From JALYGK01 sp036259835 (lineage in GTDB: Bacteria; Actinomycetota; UBA4738), in the NCBI GenBank assembly GCA_036259835.1, contig DATABA010000050.1:1-15029 (forward strand): a stretch of 15,029 nucleotides of DNA, in the 5' to 3' direction. The translations under genes and the position numbers were made by a program. This document shows, in pieces, positions 6,373 to 13,431 of this stretch. Below the pieces are notes generated by a model, which saw only the letters and a program-made list of their open reading frames with translations, ran no database searches and had not been told where the DNA came from. How positions within the stretch are numbered: position 1 is the stretch's first letter; each line of letters starts with the position of its first letter.

Positions 6373-7329
6373 CCTCTGCTCCGGGCGGACCCGTGGGACC
6401 CCGAGTTCGGGATGGGTTTTCAAGCGGCGACTGAGGAACCATCGGCCTCCGGCGCGGATCCCTTCGTCGAAACGAACGACTGGTCCACTCCCCTCTCCCC
6501 CGCCGGGGCCGCCGAGACGACGCCGATGTGGTTCGTGGACGGCGTCCGGAGGGTCGATCTACGGCTGGTGGCGGACGAGGGAGATCGAAGAGTCCCGGGG
6601 CTGTTCGGGTCGTACGCAGTCGGAGCAGTCCGTGCTGAGGGACGTGCGACATTTGCAGACCACCGGGTCTGCCGGGCGGTCGTCCTGGGCGGCGGCATCG
6701 TCCCCGAGCGGGTCGAGGTCGCGGCGGGCGGCGGCGCCCTGGAGTTCGAGCCGGCCACAGAGCCGGGCATCGACCCGGAGGCCCCGTTGCTCCGCCTTCA
6801 GCACCTGATGCGTGAGGCGGAGAACGCCCTGGCGGCCCGGCTCGCTCTAGACGGCGCGCCGCTGGTCGTTGTCGACGGACCGCTCCGCCTGGGAGAGGAT
6901 TCGCCCGGTCCCGTCGTCGGCGTCATCAAGCGGTTCATCAGGCGGTATCTCGAGCCGGCGTACGAGGCGCTGCTGCGCCGCCTCGAGCAAGGCCAGAGGA
7001 CTCCGGTGTTCGGCCTTCAGGACCAAAATGGCGCAACGCGGGGTTACTCGTGGTACGCGCGGCTTCGCGGAGTTTCTTCGCCGTGGCACGACCATGCCGG
7101 CATCGTGCGCTGTGAGGCGCGTGCGGACTTGGGATTGAAGACCGTAATCGGCTTGGCGGATCGGTTGACCGCGGGGCTGCCCCGATATGCCGGCCGGGCC
7201 GCCGACCCGCGAGCTCCGCAGAATCTCGCCCCGATCGGAGCACTCGAATCATGGCTTCGCCATCGCATGGGCGACCGCGCCAAGGTCCGGCGAGCGCTGC
7301 TGGCGTTCCTGTCCGCACGAGGGGGTTGA
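6370..7329 (+). CDS. nurA: NurA-type nuclease, partner of HerA
   Basis: A 319-residue protein with features of the NurA domain: an RNase H-like nuclease with an early Asp-Gly motif (WFVDGVRRVDLRL, Asp57), a helical block with REAENALAARLAL, a second Asp-Gly (LVVVDGPLRL, Asp169) and the GVIKRFIRRYL segment. NurA degrades DNA ends together with the HerA ring translocase and works with Mre11-Rad50 in end resection in archaea. The next gene, six bases downstream, is herA, which strongly supports the call. The ATG at 6370 is preferred because a -10 box ends six bases before it; the frame is open further upstream, but that extension is only antisense and intergenic sequence. Recognition rests on motifs plus context, not on a clear full-length match. 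Confidence 0.7.
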   Translation: MPLLRADPWDPEFGMGFQAATEEPSASGADPFVETNDWSTPLSPAGAAETTPMWFVDGVRRVDLRLVADEGDRRVPGLFGSYAVGAVRAEGRATFADHRVCRAVVLGGGIVPERVEVAAGGGALEFEPATEPGIDPEAPLLRLQHLMREAENALAARLALDGAPLVVVDGPLRLGEDSPGPVVGVIKRFIRRYLEPAYEALLRRLEQGQRTPVFGLQDQNGATRGYSWYARLRGVSSPWHDHAGIVRCEARADLGLKTVIGLADRLTAGLPRYAGRAADPRAPQNLAPIGALESWLRHRMGDRAKVRRALLAFLSARGG

Positions 7330-7335
7330 GCAACC

Positions 7336-9054
7336 GTGGCACGGACCGTGGAGGCGTTCGACACGCAGAGCGAAGTTAGCGAGCCGGTGGGGATGGTCCT
7401 TGGAACCGAGGATGCAACGCCTCTGACGTTCTGGGTGGCCGTTTCTCCGGACGCGTACCTCCAGCTCGACGACCCGGTCATCGTGGACACCGACGTACCT
7501 GGGCGCGGCCCACTCCGAATCGCCGGGATCGTCCAGGACGTCCGGGCGCGGCACGAGGGTGCATCCTTCGACACGGACGTGTTCCTGGTCGACCGCGGCG
7601 TCCTTCCGGTCGATACCGCCGTCGCCGCACATGTGGTCGCCACGCGGTTCGAACCCGAAGTCTACGTACCGCCACTTCCGGGCCTGGCGGCCTACCGCGC
7701 TCGAGGGAAGGACCGCGACGAAGCCTTCTACTTCGACCAGGTCGAGCGAAGGGTTCCGGCGGGGCTTTCCCGAGACGGCGAACCGATCTATCTCGATCTG
7801 GACTTCCTGGACGGCTCCCGCGGGGCTCACGTCAACATCTCCGGCATCTCCGGGGTGGCAACCAAGACGACGTACGCGCTCTTCCTCCTCTATTCGCTCT
7901 TCCACTCCCCCGTTCTGGGCGGCTATCGGACCAACACCAAGGCGATCGTGTTCAACGTGAAGGGCGAGGACCTCATGTGGCTGGACAAGTCGAACGCCAG
8001 GCTGGCCGAAGCCGATCGGATCGAGTACGAACGGCTCGGCCTTCCTGCGGGTCCGTTCGAGTCGGTGGGAATCTGGGCGCCGCCACGGCCGGGGAGCCCC
8101 GGCGGTGGTGTCCCACACATCGAGAGCCGGGCGGAAGGGGTGACGTCGTACTACTGGACCGTCCGGGAGTTCGTTCGCGAGAAGTACCTGCGGTTCATGT
8201 TTGCCGAAGCGGAGGACGAACGTTCGCAGATCGCGGATCTGGTTGCCCGCGTCGAGTCCTACCTGGACCGCGAGTGTGAGGACGATCCGGAGAACGACGC
8301 GTCGGTCGTGTTCGGCGGTTACCCGATCATCGACTTCACACGGTTGTGTGAGGTCATCCGGGAGAACGTGGAAGATGAGCACTCACCATGGCGGGGGCGA
8401 CTGTCGGACGCCACGGTCGCCGCGTTCGTCCGTCGGCTGGAAGCCGGCCGGTTTCGGATGGGCCATCTCATTGTGGGGCGGGAAGCCGAGGATCCTCGCG
8501 GGCACCGCATCGACTGGGAATCGAACCAGGTGACGGTGGTCGACATTCACAACCTGCACGACCGGGCCAAGCGCTTCGTCACCGGAGTGGTCATCAAGCG
8601 CCTGTTCGAGCACAAGGAGCGAATGGGCCGGCGCGAGCCACTGGCCTTCCTCGTACTCGATGAACTGAATCGCTACGCGTCGCGCGAGGGATGGAGCCCG
8701 ATCAAGGAGGTCCTGCTTGACGTCGCCGAACGCGGCCGCTCGCTCGGTATGATCCTCGTGGGCGCCGAACAGACGGCGAGCGAGGTCGAACGCCGCGTCA
8801 TCGCGAACTCGGCATTTCGTGTGGTCGGGCGGCTGGACACGGCGGAGGCGCAACGGAGCGAGTACGGCTTCCTCCCTGCCGTGACCCGGTCGCGCGCTTC
8901 GATCCTCAAACCGGGCTCAATGATTCTCCAGCAGCCCCACATCCCGATTCCGATTCAGATCCGCTTTCCGTTCCCGTCATGGGCCACGCGAGCGGAGGAA
9001 GCCCCGACCGGCAAGGGGAAGAAGGCGACCTTCAAACCGTTCGAGGGTGAATAA
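7336..9054 (+). CDS. herA: HerA-like hexameric DNA translocase ATPase
   Basis: A 572-residue protein. An N-terminal beta-rich region (about 15-110) resembles the HAS-barrel of HerA, followed by a RecA/FtsK-type ATPase core. The P-loop region is NISGISGVATKTTYALFLL, with Lys177-Thr178 in place but Thr176 where glycine normally precedes the lysine. Walker B is LAFLVLDELNRYA (Asp442, Glu443), and a sensor-type Gln lies in MILVGAEQT. A C-terminal LKPGSMILQQPHIPIPIQIRFPFPSW strand completes the family pattern. HerA threads DNA into NurA to resect ends; some bacterial HerA homologues act in phage defence. Translation may be coupled to nurA, whose stop is six bases before this GTG. A purine run, AGGGGG, lies just upstream. 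Confidence 0.8.
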   Translation: MARTVEAFDTQSEVSEPVGMVLGTEDATPLTFWVAVSPDAYLQLDDPVIVDTDVPGRGPLRIAGIVQDVRARHEGASFDTDVFLVDRGVLPVDTAVAAHVVATRFEPEVYVPPLPGLAAYRARGKDRDEAFYFDQVERRVPAGLSRDGEPIYLDLDFLDGSRGAHVNISGISGVATKTTYALFLLYSLFHSPVLGGYRTNTKAIVFNVKGEDLMWLDKSNARLAEADRIEYERLGLPAGPFESVGIWAPPRPGSPGGGVPHIESRAEGVTSYYWTVREFVREKYLRFMFAEAEDERSQIADLVARVESYLDRECEDDPENDASVVFGGYPIIDFTRLCEVIRENVEDEHSPWRGRLSDATVAAFVRRLEAGRFRMGHLIVGREAEDPRGHRIDWESNQVTVVDIHNLHDRAKRFVTGVVIKRLFEHKERMGRREPLAFLVLDELNRYASREGWSPIKEVLLDVAERGRSLGMILVGAEQTASEVERRVIANSAFRVVGRLDTAEAQRSEYGFLPAVTRSRASILKPGSMILQQPHIPIPIQIRFPFPSWATRAEEAPTGKGKKATFKPFEGE

Positions 9055-9084
9055 CCGCAGATTCTCCGGCCCGCGGGTGATCGG

Positions 9085-9600
9085 CTACCAGCGGCCGTAA
9101 TGGGCCACGTCATCGAACGCGCGACGGTTCGGTGAGCGAATCGGTCTGAGCGGGCGATCCGCCGGATAGCCCAGCGAGATGAGGACGGCGCACCGACGGT
9201 CGTTCGGGTAGCCAAGGATTTCTCGAGCGAGATCCTCGTCTCGGACAGCGCTGTGGCAGCTGCCGATCCCGCGGTCCGCGGCCGCGATCATCATCGCCAT
9301 CGACGCCTGGCCGAGGTCGTATTCGATGACGGCTTCCATGCGAGCGTCGTCCGTCCGAGGAGCGATCACGGCGATGGTTGCCGCCGACCCGGCGACGTGC
9401 CAGCCACCCCTCCATACCTTTGCCAGATCCCGGAGCTGATCCCGGTCCGTAATCGCCACGAAGTCCCACGGCTGCGTGTTCCTCGACGACGGCGACCGGC
9501 GTCCAGCTTCGAGGATTAGATCCAGGTCGTCTTTCGCAATGGGCCGGTCGGCGAACTCCCGGACGTTTCTTCGCGCGCGGATCGCATCCCAGGTCTCCAT
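9085..9600 (-). CDS. Nitroreductase family protein (second in window)
   Basis: A 171-residue FMN-dependent nitroreductase-fold protein: METWDAIRARRNVREFADRPI at the N-terminus (FMN-binding arginines), SPSSRNTQPWDFV, GIGSCHSAV and the C-terminal AVLISLGYPADRPLRP are family hallmarks. The chosen ATG (9600) starts precisely at the family N-terminus; longer in-frame starts reach into the upstream gene and add an unrelated tail. The stop of the TMEM175 gene is five bases upstream and no clear Shine-Dalgarno exists, so translation is probably coupled. It shares little sequence with the nitroreductase at 1374 beyond the fold motifs. Substrate unknown. Confidence 0.85.
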   Translation of the reverse strand: METWDAIRARRNVREFADRPIAKDDLDLILEAGRRSPSSRNTQPWDFVAITDRDQLRDLAKVWRGGWHVAGSAATIAVIAPRTDDARMEAVIEYDLGQASMAMMIAAADRGIGSCHSAVRDEDLAREILGYPNDRRCAVLISLGYPADRPLRPIRSPNRRAFDDVAHYGRW

Positions 9601-9605
9601 CGGCG

Positions 9606-10325
9606 TCAGGAGCCCGTGGCTAATCGCTCGTTCCCGGGCCGGGTCAGCGGATCCTGGGCCAGCTCGGCCCGGGGGCCGATTCGAGGAAGAAGCCAATACA
9701 CGGCGAGCGCCGCATAGATCCCGATACTCACCTTCGGCTCGATGAAAGCCATCACGACGGCGGCTCCGTACACGACCGGACCGGCCAGGTAGTTTCGATG
9801 TGACCTTGCGATGGCTTCGGGGCTGATTCCCGGAACGAGCAGCCGCTGATCCTTCGCTGCATACCGCCAGACGAGGTTGAACATGATGGAGACGGCCGTC
9901 ATCACGCCGCCATAGATCGCCGCAGCGACGGTCGCTCCCTCACTGTCTCTGGCGTAGTCGGCGAGAAGCGCCGTCGGCCACGGCAGGATGCAGATCGTCA
10001 TGAGGAACAGCACGTTGAGAATAAGGAACGTGTGGTTGGTTCGAGCGATCAACCTGAACATGTGATGGTGGTTGACCCAGATGATCCCGATGGTGAGGAA
10101 GCTGACGACAAAGGCGACGTAGCTTGGCCACTGACGCGCAATGGCGCTTCCTAGCGAGCGACCTTCCACGTGCGGCACCCCCACCTCGAGGATCAGCAAC
10201 GTGATGGCGATCGCCATGACTCCGTCGGCGAACGTTTCCAGCCGCGCCGTGTCGTTAACGTCGCCACTCTGAGCGTGTCGGACCGAAGGCGGTTCCACTT
10301 GCCTAAGTGTGTTCTTTCCCCCCAT
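9606..10325 (-). CDS. TMEM175-family (DUF1211) six-helix membrane protein, putative potassium channel
   Basis: A 239-residue membrane protein with about six hydrophobic helices. The first carries RLETFADGVMAIAITLLILEV, matching the FSDGxxAIxxTLL signature of bacterial TMEM175 channels. The segment after helix two, IIWVNHHHMFRLI followed by TFLILNVLFLM, is also typical. Bacterial TMEM175 proteins conduct K+ with modest selectivity. The ATG at 10325 gives a 35-residue lead before the signature; GTG 10298 is an alternative start. It is divergent from sbcD (79 bp apart) and followed by the nitroreductase after five bases. Confidence 0.85.
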   Translation of the reverse strand: MGGKNTLRQVEPPSVRHAQSGDVNDTARLETFADGVMAIAITLLILEVGVPHVEGRSLGSAIARQWPSYVAFVVSFLTIGIIWVNHHHMFRLIARTNHTFLILNVLFLMTICILPWPTALLADYARDSEGATVAAAIYGGVMTAVSIMFNLVWRYAAKDQRLLVPGISPEAIARSHRNYLAGPVVYGAAVVMAFIEPKVSIGIYAALAVYWLLPRIGPRAELAQDPLTRPGNERLATGS

Positions 10326-10363
10326 CCGGTGGCAATGGTCGCCACGGTGGCGGAATGACATTC

Positions 10364-10393
10364 TTGTAATTCGATGGCACGAGCGGGTATGTT
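10364..10393 (+). promoter_or_regulatory. Probable sbcD promoter
   Basis: A -35 TTGTAA (10364-10369) and a -10 TATGTT (10388-10393) are separated by 18 bp. The start should fall near 10400, only a few bases before the ATG at 10404, giving a near-leaderless message. A GGAG (10394-10397) six bases from the ATG could serve as Shine-Dalgarno only if transcription begins further upstream. Confidence 0.5.
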
Positions 10394-10403
10394 GGAGTGC
10401 GCG

Positions 10404-11567
10404 ATGCGGCTTTTGCACACGTCTGATTGGCACGTCGGGAAGACCATTCGAGGCCGGTCCCGACTCGATGAGTTCGCCGCCGCACTGGAGGAAGTGGCCG
10501 GGATCGCCATCGACGGGCGCGTCGACGCCGTCCTCATCGCCGGCGACATCTACGAGCACCGCTCCCCCGCCCCGGAGGCGGATGGTCTGGTGTTCGAGAC
10601 GTTCGTCCGCCTCTACCACGCCGGTATTCCTGTGGTCGCCATTCCCGGGAATCACGACTCGGCGGTGCGGATGGAGGCGCTGGCGAAGCTCCTCCAGGCA
10701 ATCGGTGTTGTGGTGGTGCCGCGGGTGGTGCCACCGGAGGCCGGCGGCCTGGTGGAAATGCCTTCTCGAGATGGAACCGAGCGAGCGCTGATCGCCTGTG
10801 TTCCGTTTGTGCCGGAACGACGCTTTGGAGACGCCGCATCCCTGTTCGCGGCCACGGACGAGTGGTACCAGGGCTATGCCGAAGGAATGGGGAATCTGTT
10901 CGGGGCCATGGCGGATGGATTTCGCGAAGACGCCGTCAACGTCCTGATGGCGCACGTATTCACCGACGGAGCGATTCCAGGCGGCGGTGAGCATCAGGTG
11001 ACGATTGGGATCGAATACGCGGTGTCCCCGGCGCGTCTGCCGGCCACCGCGTCCTATGTGGCCCTCGGTCACGTCCACCGTCCACAGGCGATCCGCGGAG
11101 CGCCGTCGCCCACTCGGTATGCCGGATCGCTCCTCCAGCTCGATTTCGGCGAACGGGACCAGATCAAGTCGGTTGCTCTCGTGGAGGCGTCCGTCGGCCG
11201 TCCGGCGAAGGTGCGGGAGGTGCCTCTGTCGGCTGGCCGGCGCCTGCTGGATGTCGAGGGGACGCTGGATGAGGTTGTGCAGCGTGGCGAGTCTCTGCCG
11301 GACGCCTACCTTCGCGTGTTCGTCCAGACGGACGGGCCGGTTCCCGGTCTCAACGAACGGGTTCGGGATGCGCTTCCCCATGCTGTCGACGTCCAGCTCA
11401 GGTATGACCGCACCGGCGTAACGACCGATGGTCCCCCGCTCTCCTCGCTCCAGCCGCGGGAGCAGTTCCTCTCGTATTACCGCCGTGAGCATGGTGTCGA
11501 AGCGGTGCCCCAGGATCTCCTGGCGGCGTTCGACGAGGTCCTCGAAGACGTCCACGCCGAGAGCTGA
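10404..11567 (+). CDS. sbcD: SbcD/Mre11-type nuclease subunit
   Basis: A 387-residue calcineurin-fold phosphoesterase, the nuclease subunit of the SbcCD (Mre11-Rad50) complex that cleaves hairpins and protein-blocked DNA ends. All five metal motifs are visible: Asp8/His10 (TSDWH), Asp48 (AGDIYEH), Asn83/His84/Asp85 (PGNHDS), His184 (LMAHVF) and His223/His225 (ALGHVH). The ATG at 10404 begins exactly at the family N-terminus MRLLHTSDWHVGKTIRG; two in-frame starts upstream (10374, 10389) would add ten or five atypical residues. It stops with TGA and is followed 33 bp later by an AlkZ-like gene, with sbcC displaced about 1.9 kb downstream. Confidence 0.95.
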   Translation: MRLLHTSDWHVGKTIRGRSRLDEFAAALEEVAGIAIDGRVDAVLIAGDIYEHRSPAPEADGLVFETFVRLYHAGIPVVAIPGNHDSAVRMEALAKLLQAIGVVVVPRVVPPEAGGLVEMPSRDGTERALIACVPFVPERRFGDAASLFAATDEWYQGYAEGMGNLFGAMADGFREDAVNVLMAHVFTDGAIPGGGEHQVTIGIEYAVSPARLPATASYVALGHVHRPQAIRGAPSPTRYAGSLLQLDFGERDQIKSVALVEASVGRPAKVREVPLSAGRRLLDVEGTLDEVVQRGESLPDAYLRVFVQTDGPVPGLNERVRDALPHAVDVQLRYDRTGVTTDGPPLSSLQPREQFLSYYRREHGVEAVPQDLLAAFDEVLEDVHAES

Positions 11568-11600
11568 GGCCGCGGAGCATTCCCGTAGTCTCCGATCACC

Positions 11601-12653
11601 GTGAGCAAGGAAGTCCTTTCCACGCGGGCGCTGAACCGAGCGCTGCTTGCCCGGCAGCTCTTATTGGAGCGGTTCCGTGGCTCGGTGACGGCGTCGCTCG
11701 AGCGCGTTGCGGGCCTCCAGACGCAGTACGCGCCGTCGGCATACGTGGCGTTGTGGTCGCGGCTCGAGGGTTTTCGTCGGGACGCGTTGACGAAGGCGCT
11801 GTATCAACGCCGCGCGGTGCAAGCGACGCTCATGCGAAGCACGATCCACATCGTCTCCGCCCGAGACTTTCCTCTGTTCGCCGCGGCGATCCGACGACGG
11901 AGGCAGGAGTGGTGGACCACGGTCCAGCGCCGGCAACTCGAGGGCGTCGACATGGACGACGTTGCCCGCCGGGCCCGGAAGTTCCTGGCGAATGGACCGA
12001 AACACAGGCGAGATCTGGAGGCGTTCATTCGCGCCGAAGGCTTTCCCCGAATCGCCGCTGCCAGCGTCGGCATGTGGCTGGACCTCGTCCGGGTCCCGCC
12101 GTCCGGAACCTGGGAACAGCGTCGAGCCGACCTGTACGGGCTCGCCGATGAGTGGATCCGAGGCTCGAACGCCACCGAAGCGGAATCTCAGGAGCACCTG
12201 ATCAAGCGATACCTGGGCGGTTTCGGCCCTGCCTCGCTCAGCGACATCGCCAGCTGGGCGGGTCTGTCCACAACCATCGTCCGCGCCGTGGCCGACCGGC
12301 TGCGGCTTCGCCGCTTTCGAGACGAACACGGCGGCGAGCTCCTCGACCTTCAGAGAGCGCCGCTCCCCGACCCGGAAACGCCCGCACCGGTTCGGTTTCT
12401 TCCGACGTGGGACGCCACGCTGCTCGTTCATGCCAGGCGGACGCAGATCCTGCCTGAGCGCTATCGAAATCTCGTCTTCAACACGAGGACGCCGCACTCC
12501 ATTTCCACATTCCTGGTGGACGGCGCCGTCGCGGGGACCTGGCGCTATGACGAGGGCCGGGTTCGGCTCGAACCGTTCGATCCGATTCCTCGCTGGGGAC
12601 GACGGGACCTGGACACTGAGGCGTCGCGCCTGGCAGCCTTCCACTCAGACTGA
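11601..12653 (+). CDS. AlkZ/YcaQ-like winged-helix DNA glycosylase (HTH_42)
   Basis: A 350-residue protein of the HTH_42 superfamily. Its N-terminus (LNRALLARQLLLERF, then ERVAGLQTQYAPSAYVALWSRL, and AVQATLMRSTIHIVSARDF) is characteristic. The family includes E. coli YcaQ and Streptomyces AlkZ, glycosylases that unhook interstrand crosslinks and remove bulky N-alkyl purines. Gln40-Thr41-Gln42 corresponds to the catalytic QxQ motif of AlkZ (QxD in YcaQ). The C-terminal part has the FLPTWDATLLVHARRTQILPERY segment typical of the family. It starts at GTG 11601 and lies between sbcD (33 bp) and the MerB-family gene (one base), so it is almost certainly in the same operon. Actual glycosylase activity is inferred; many HTH_42 members are untested. 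Confidence 0.85.
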   Translation: MSKEVLSTRALNRALLARQLLLERFRGSVTASLERVAGLQTQYAPSAYVALWSRLEGFRRDALTKALYQRRAVQATLMRSTIHIVSARDFPLFAAAIRRRRQEWWTTVQRRQLEGVDMDDVARRARKFLANGPKHRRDLEAFIRAEGFPRIAAASVGMWLDLVRVPPSGTWEQRRADLYGLADEWIRGSNATEAESQEHLIKRYLGGFGPASLSDIASWAGLSTTIVRAVADRLRLRRFRDEHGGELLDLQRAPLPDPETPAPVRFLPTWDATLLVHARRTQILPERYRNLVFNTRTPHSISTFLVDGAVAGTWRYDEGRVRLEPFDPIPRWGRRDLDTEASRLAAFHSD

Positions 12654-12654
12654 C

Positions 12655-13314
12655 ATGGATACGCGGGACATCGGCATTCGGAACCACACCTACCGGTTGT
12701 TCGTCGAGCAGGGCCACCCTCCTGAACCGGCAGATGTTGCCGCCGCCGCGGGATTGACGGCCGCGGAGGTCGAGAAGAGCTGGCGGCGCCTTCACGAAGC
12801 GCACGCTCTGGTGCTCCATCCGGACCGATCGGAGATTGTGTGGGCAAACCCGTTCTCTGCAGTTCCGACCCGCCACCGCGTGCATGCCGCCGGCCGATGG
12901 TGGTACGCCCCGTGCTCCTGGGACTCGTTCGCCATCTGCGCCGCCTTGCATTCCGACGGCACCATCGAAACCTCCTGCCCCGATTGCGGTGATGAGATCT
13001 CGGTCACGGTTCGCGATGAACGCCCGGACGACGAGAGCCTCCTGTTCCACTGCCTGGTCCCGGCCGCCCACTGGTGGGACGACATCGGCTTCGCCTGAAG
13101 CGCCATGAACCTCTTCCGGTCGGAAGAACACATCGACAGGTGGCTCAAGGGGCGAACTCCCGGCGCCACCATCAGCGTTACGAAGCTCAGCGAACTGGCG
13201 CACGCGTGGTATGGAGATCGCCTCGCCCGCGACTGGACGCCGCACACCCGAGAACAGAACCAGGCCATCCTTGATCGGCTCGGGCTTACCGGCCCGTTCT
13301 GGCGCCTTTCCTGA
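12655..13314 (+). CDS. merB: Alkylmercury lyase (MerB) family protein with in-frame UGA, probable selenoprotein
   Basis: Read through one internal TGA (13096-13098), this encodes 219 residues. Residues 1-60 form a helical DNA-binding-like N-domain as in MerB; the rest is the lyase domain. Cys87-Ser-Trp-Asp90 matches MerB Cys96-x-x-Asp99, and Cys108 matches structural Cys117. The TGA (residue 148) sits in GFA-U-SAMNLFRS and aligns with the MerB segment around catalytic Cys159. Cysteine-type homologues, as I recall them, have FxCSTMNLFRSEEH there. The 71 codons after the TGA (NLFRSEEHIDRWL through DRLGLTGPFWRLS) are the normal C-terminus of the family. A SECIS-like hairpin follows the TGA. MerB breaks carbon-mercury bonds; no merA, merT, merP or merR lies nearby, so the substrate is uncertain. 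A nonsense mutation is the alternative. Confidence 0.8.
13096..13098 (+). other. In-frame TGA, probable selenocysteine codon 148
   Basis: This TGA replaces, by alignment, the catalytic cysteine equivalent to MerB Cys159. The same frame continues with family-conserved residues. TGA terminates other genes in the window normally (for example at 1986, 3276, 7327, 11565, 12651), so general reassignment is excluded. Confidence 0.75.
13112..13127 (+). promoter_or_regulatory. Bacterial SECIS-like hairpin
   Basis: TCTTCC (13112-13117) pairs perfectly with GGAAGA (13122-13127) around a GGTC loop (13118-13121). The loop begins 20 nt after the TGA, within the known 16-37 nt window for bacterial SECIS elements, and has G in both first loop positions. 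E. coli fdhF also displays GGUC in its apical loop, 19 nt after its UGA. A weak lower stem, ATG 13105-13107 with CAT 13131-13133, may extend it. Confidence 0.7.
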
Positions 13315-13431
13315 ATCGACCCTTTACCCGCGACGACTCGCATGGCAGACTGAGGAGGTGAATTACACACATGTGATTTTTGTCGCTCTGGGCTCTTACC
13401 GTCTCGTCATGGGACGCTAGGGGCGCTCGTT
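13315..13431 (+). promoter_or_regulatory. sbcC leader with strong anti-SD match and start-stop or short uORF
   Basis: This 117-bp leader contains GGAGGTGA (13354-13361), a full complement of the 16S anti-SD core, followed nine bases later by ATG-TGA (13371-13376). An overlapping short frame (GTG at 13358 or 13373) ends at TAG 13418-13420. That stop overlaps AGGGG (13419-13423), the probable Shine-Dalgarno of sbcC. The arrangement suggests translational coupling or ribosome-mediated control of sbcC, but no expression evidence is available. Confidence 0.35.

Noticed and set aside
7249..8382. Long minus-strand open frame opposite herA
   Set aside because: Antisense to a well-supported ATPase gene, with no recognisable domain.
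9601..9696. Longer N-terminus of the second nitroreductase
   Set aside because: The added 32 residues overlap the TMEM175 gene; the ATG at 9600 coincides with the family N-terminus.
10326..11555. N-terminal extension of the TMEM175 frame across sbcD
   Set aside because: The upstream 410 residues are antisense to sbcD and lack membrane or domain features; the TMEM175 protein begins at 10325 or 10298.
11661..12644. Minus-strand open frame opposite the AlkZ-like gene
   Set aside because: Low-complexity Arg-rich shadow, no start signals or domains.
13105..13314. A separate small gene starting at ATG 13105 (69 residues)
   Set aside because: It is in the same frame as the MerB-family gene, starts two codons after the TGA, has no Shine-Dalgarno of its own, and encodes the standard C-terminus of that family.
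12655..13314. UGA as a sense codon through a changed genetic code
   Set aside because: Many other genes in the window end with TGA at the family-expected C-terminus, and none has another in-frame TGA.
12655..13314. Pseudogene by nonsense mutation
   Set aside because: Not excluded, but less likely: the sequence after the TGA remains fully family-like with no second lesion, the stop is at the catalytic Cys position, and a SECIS-like hairpin is at the right distance.
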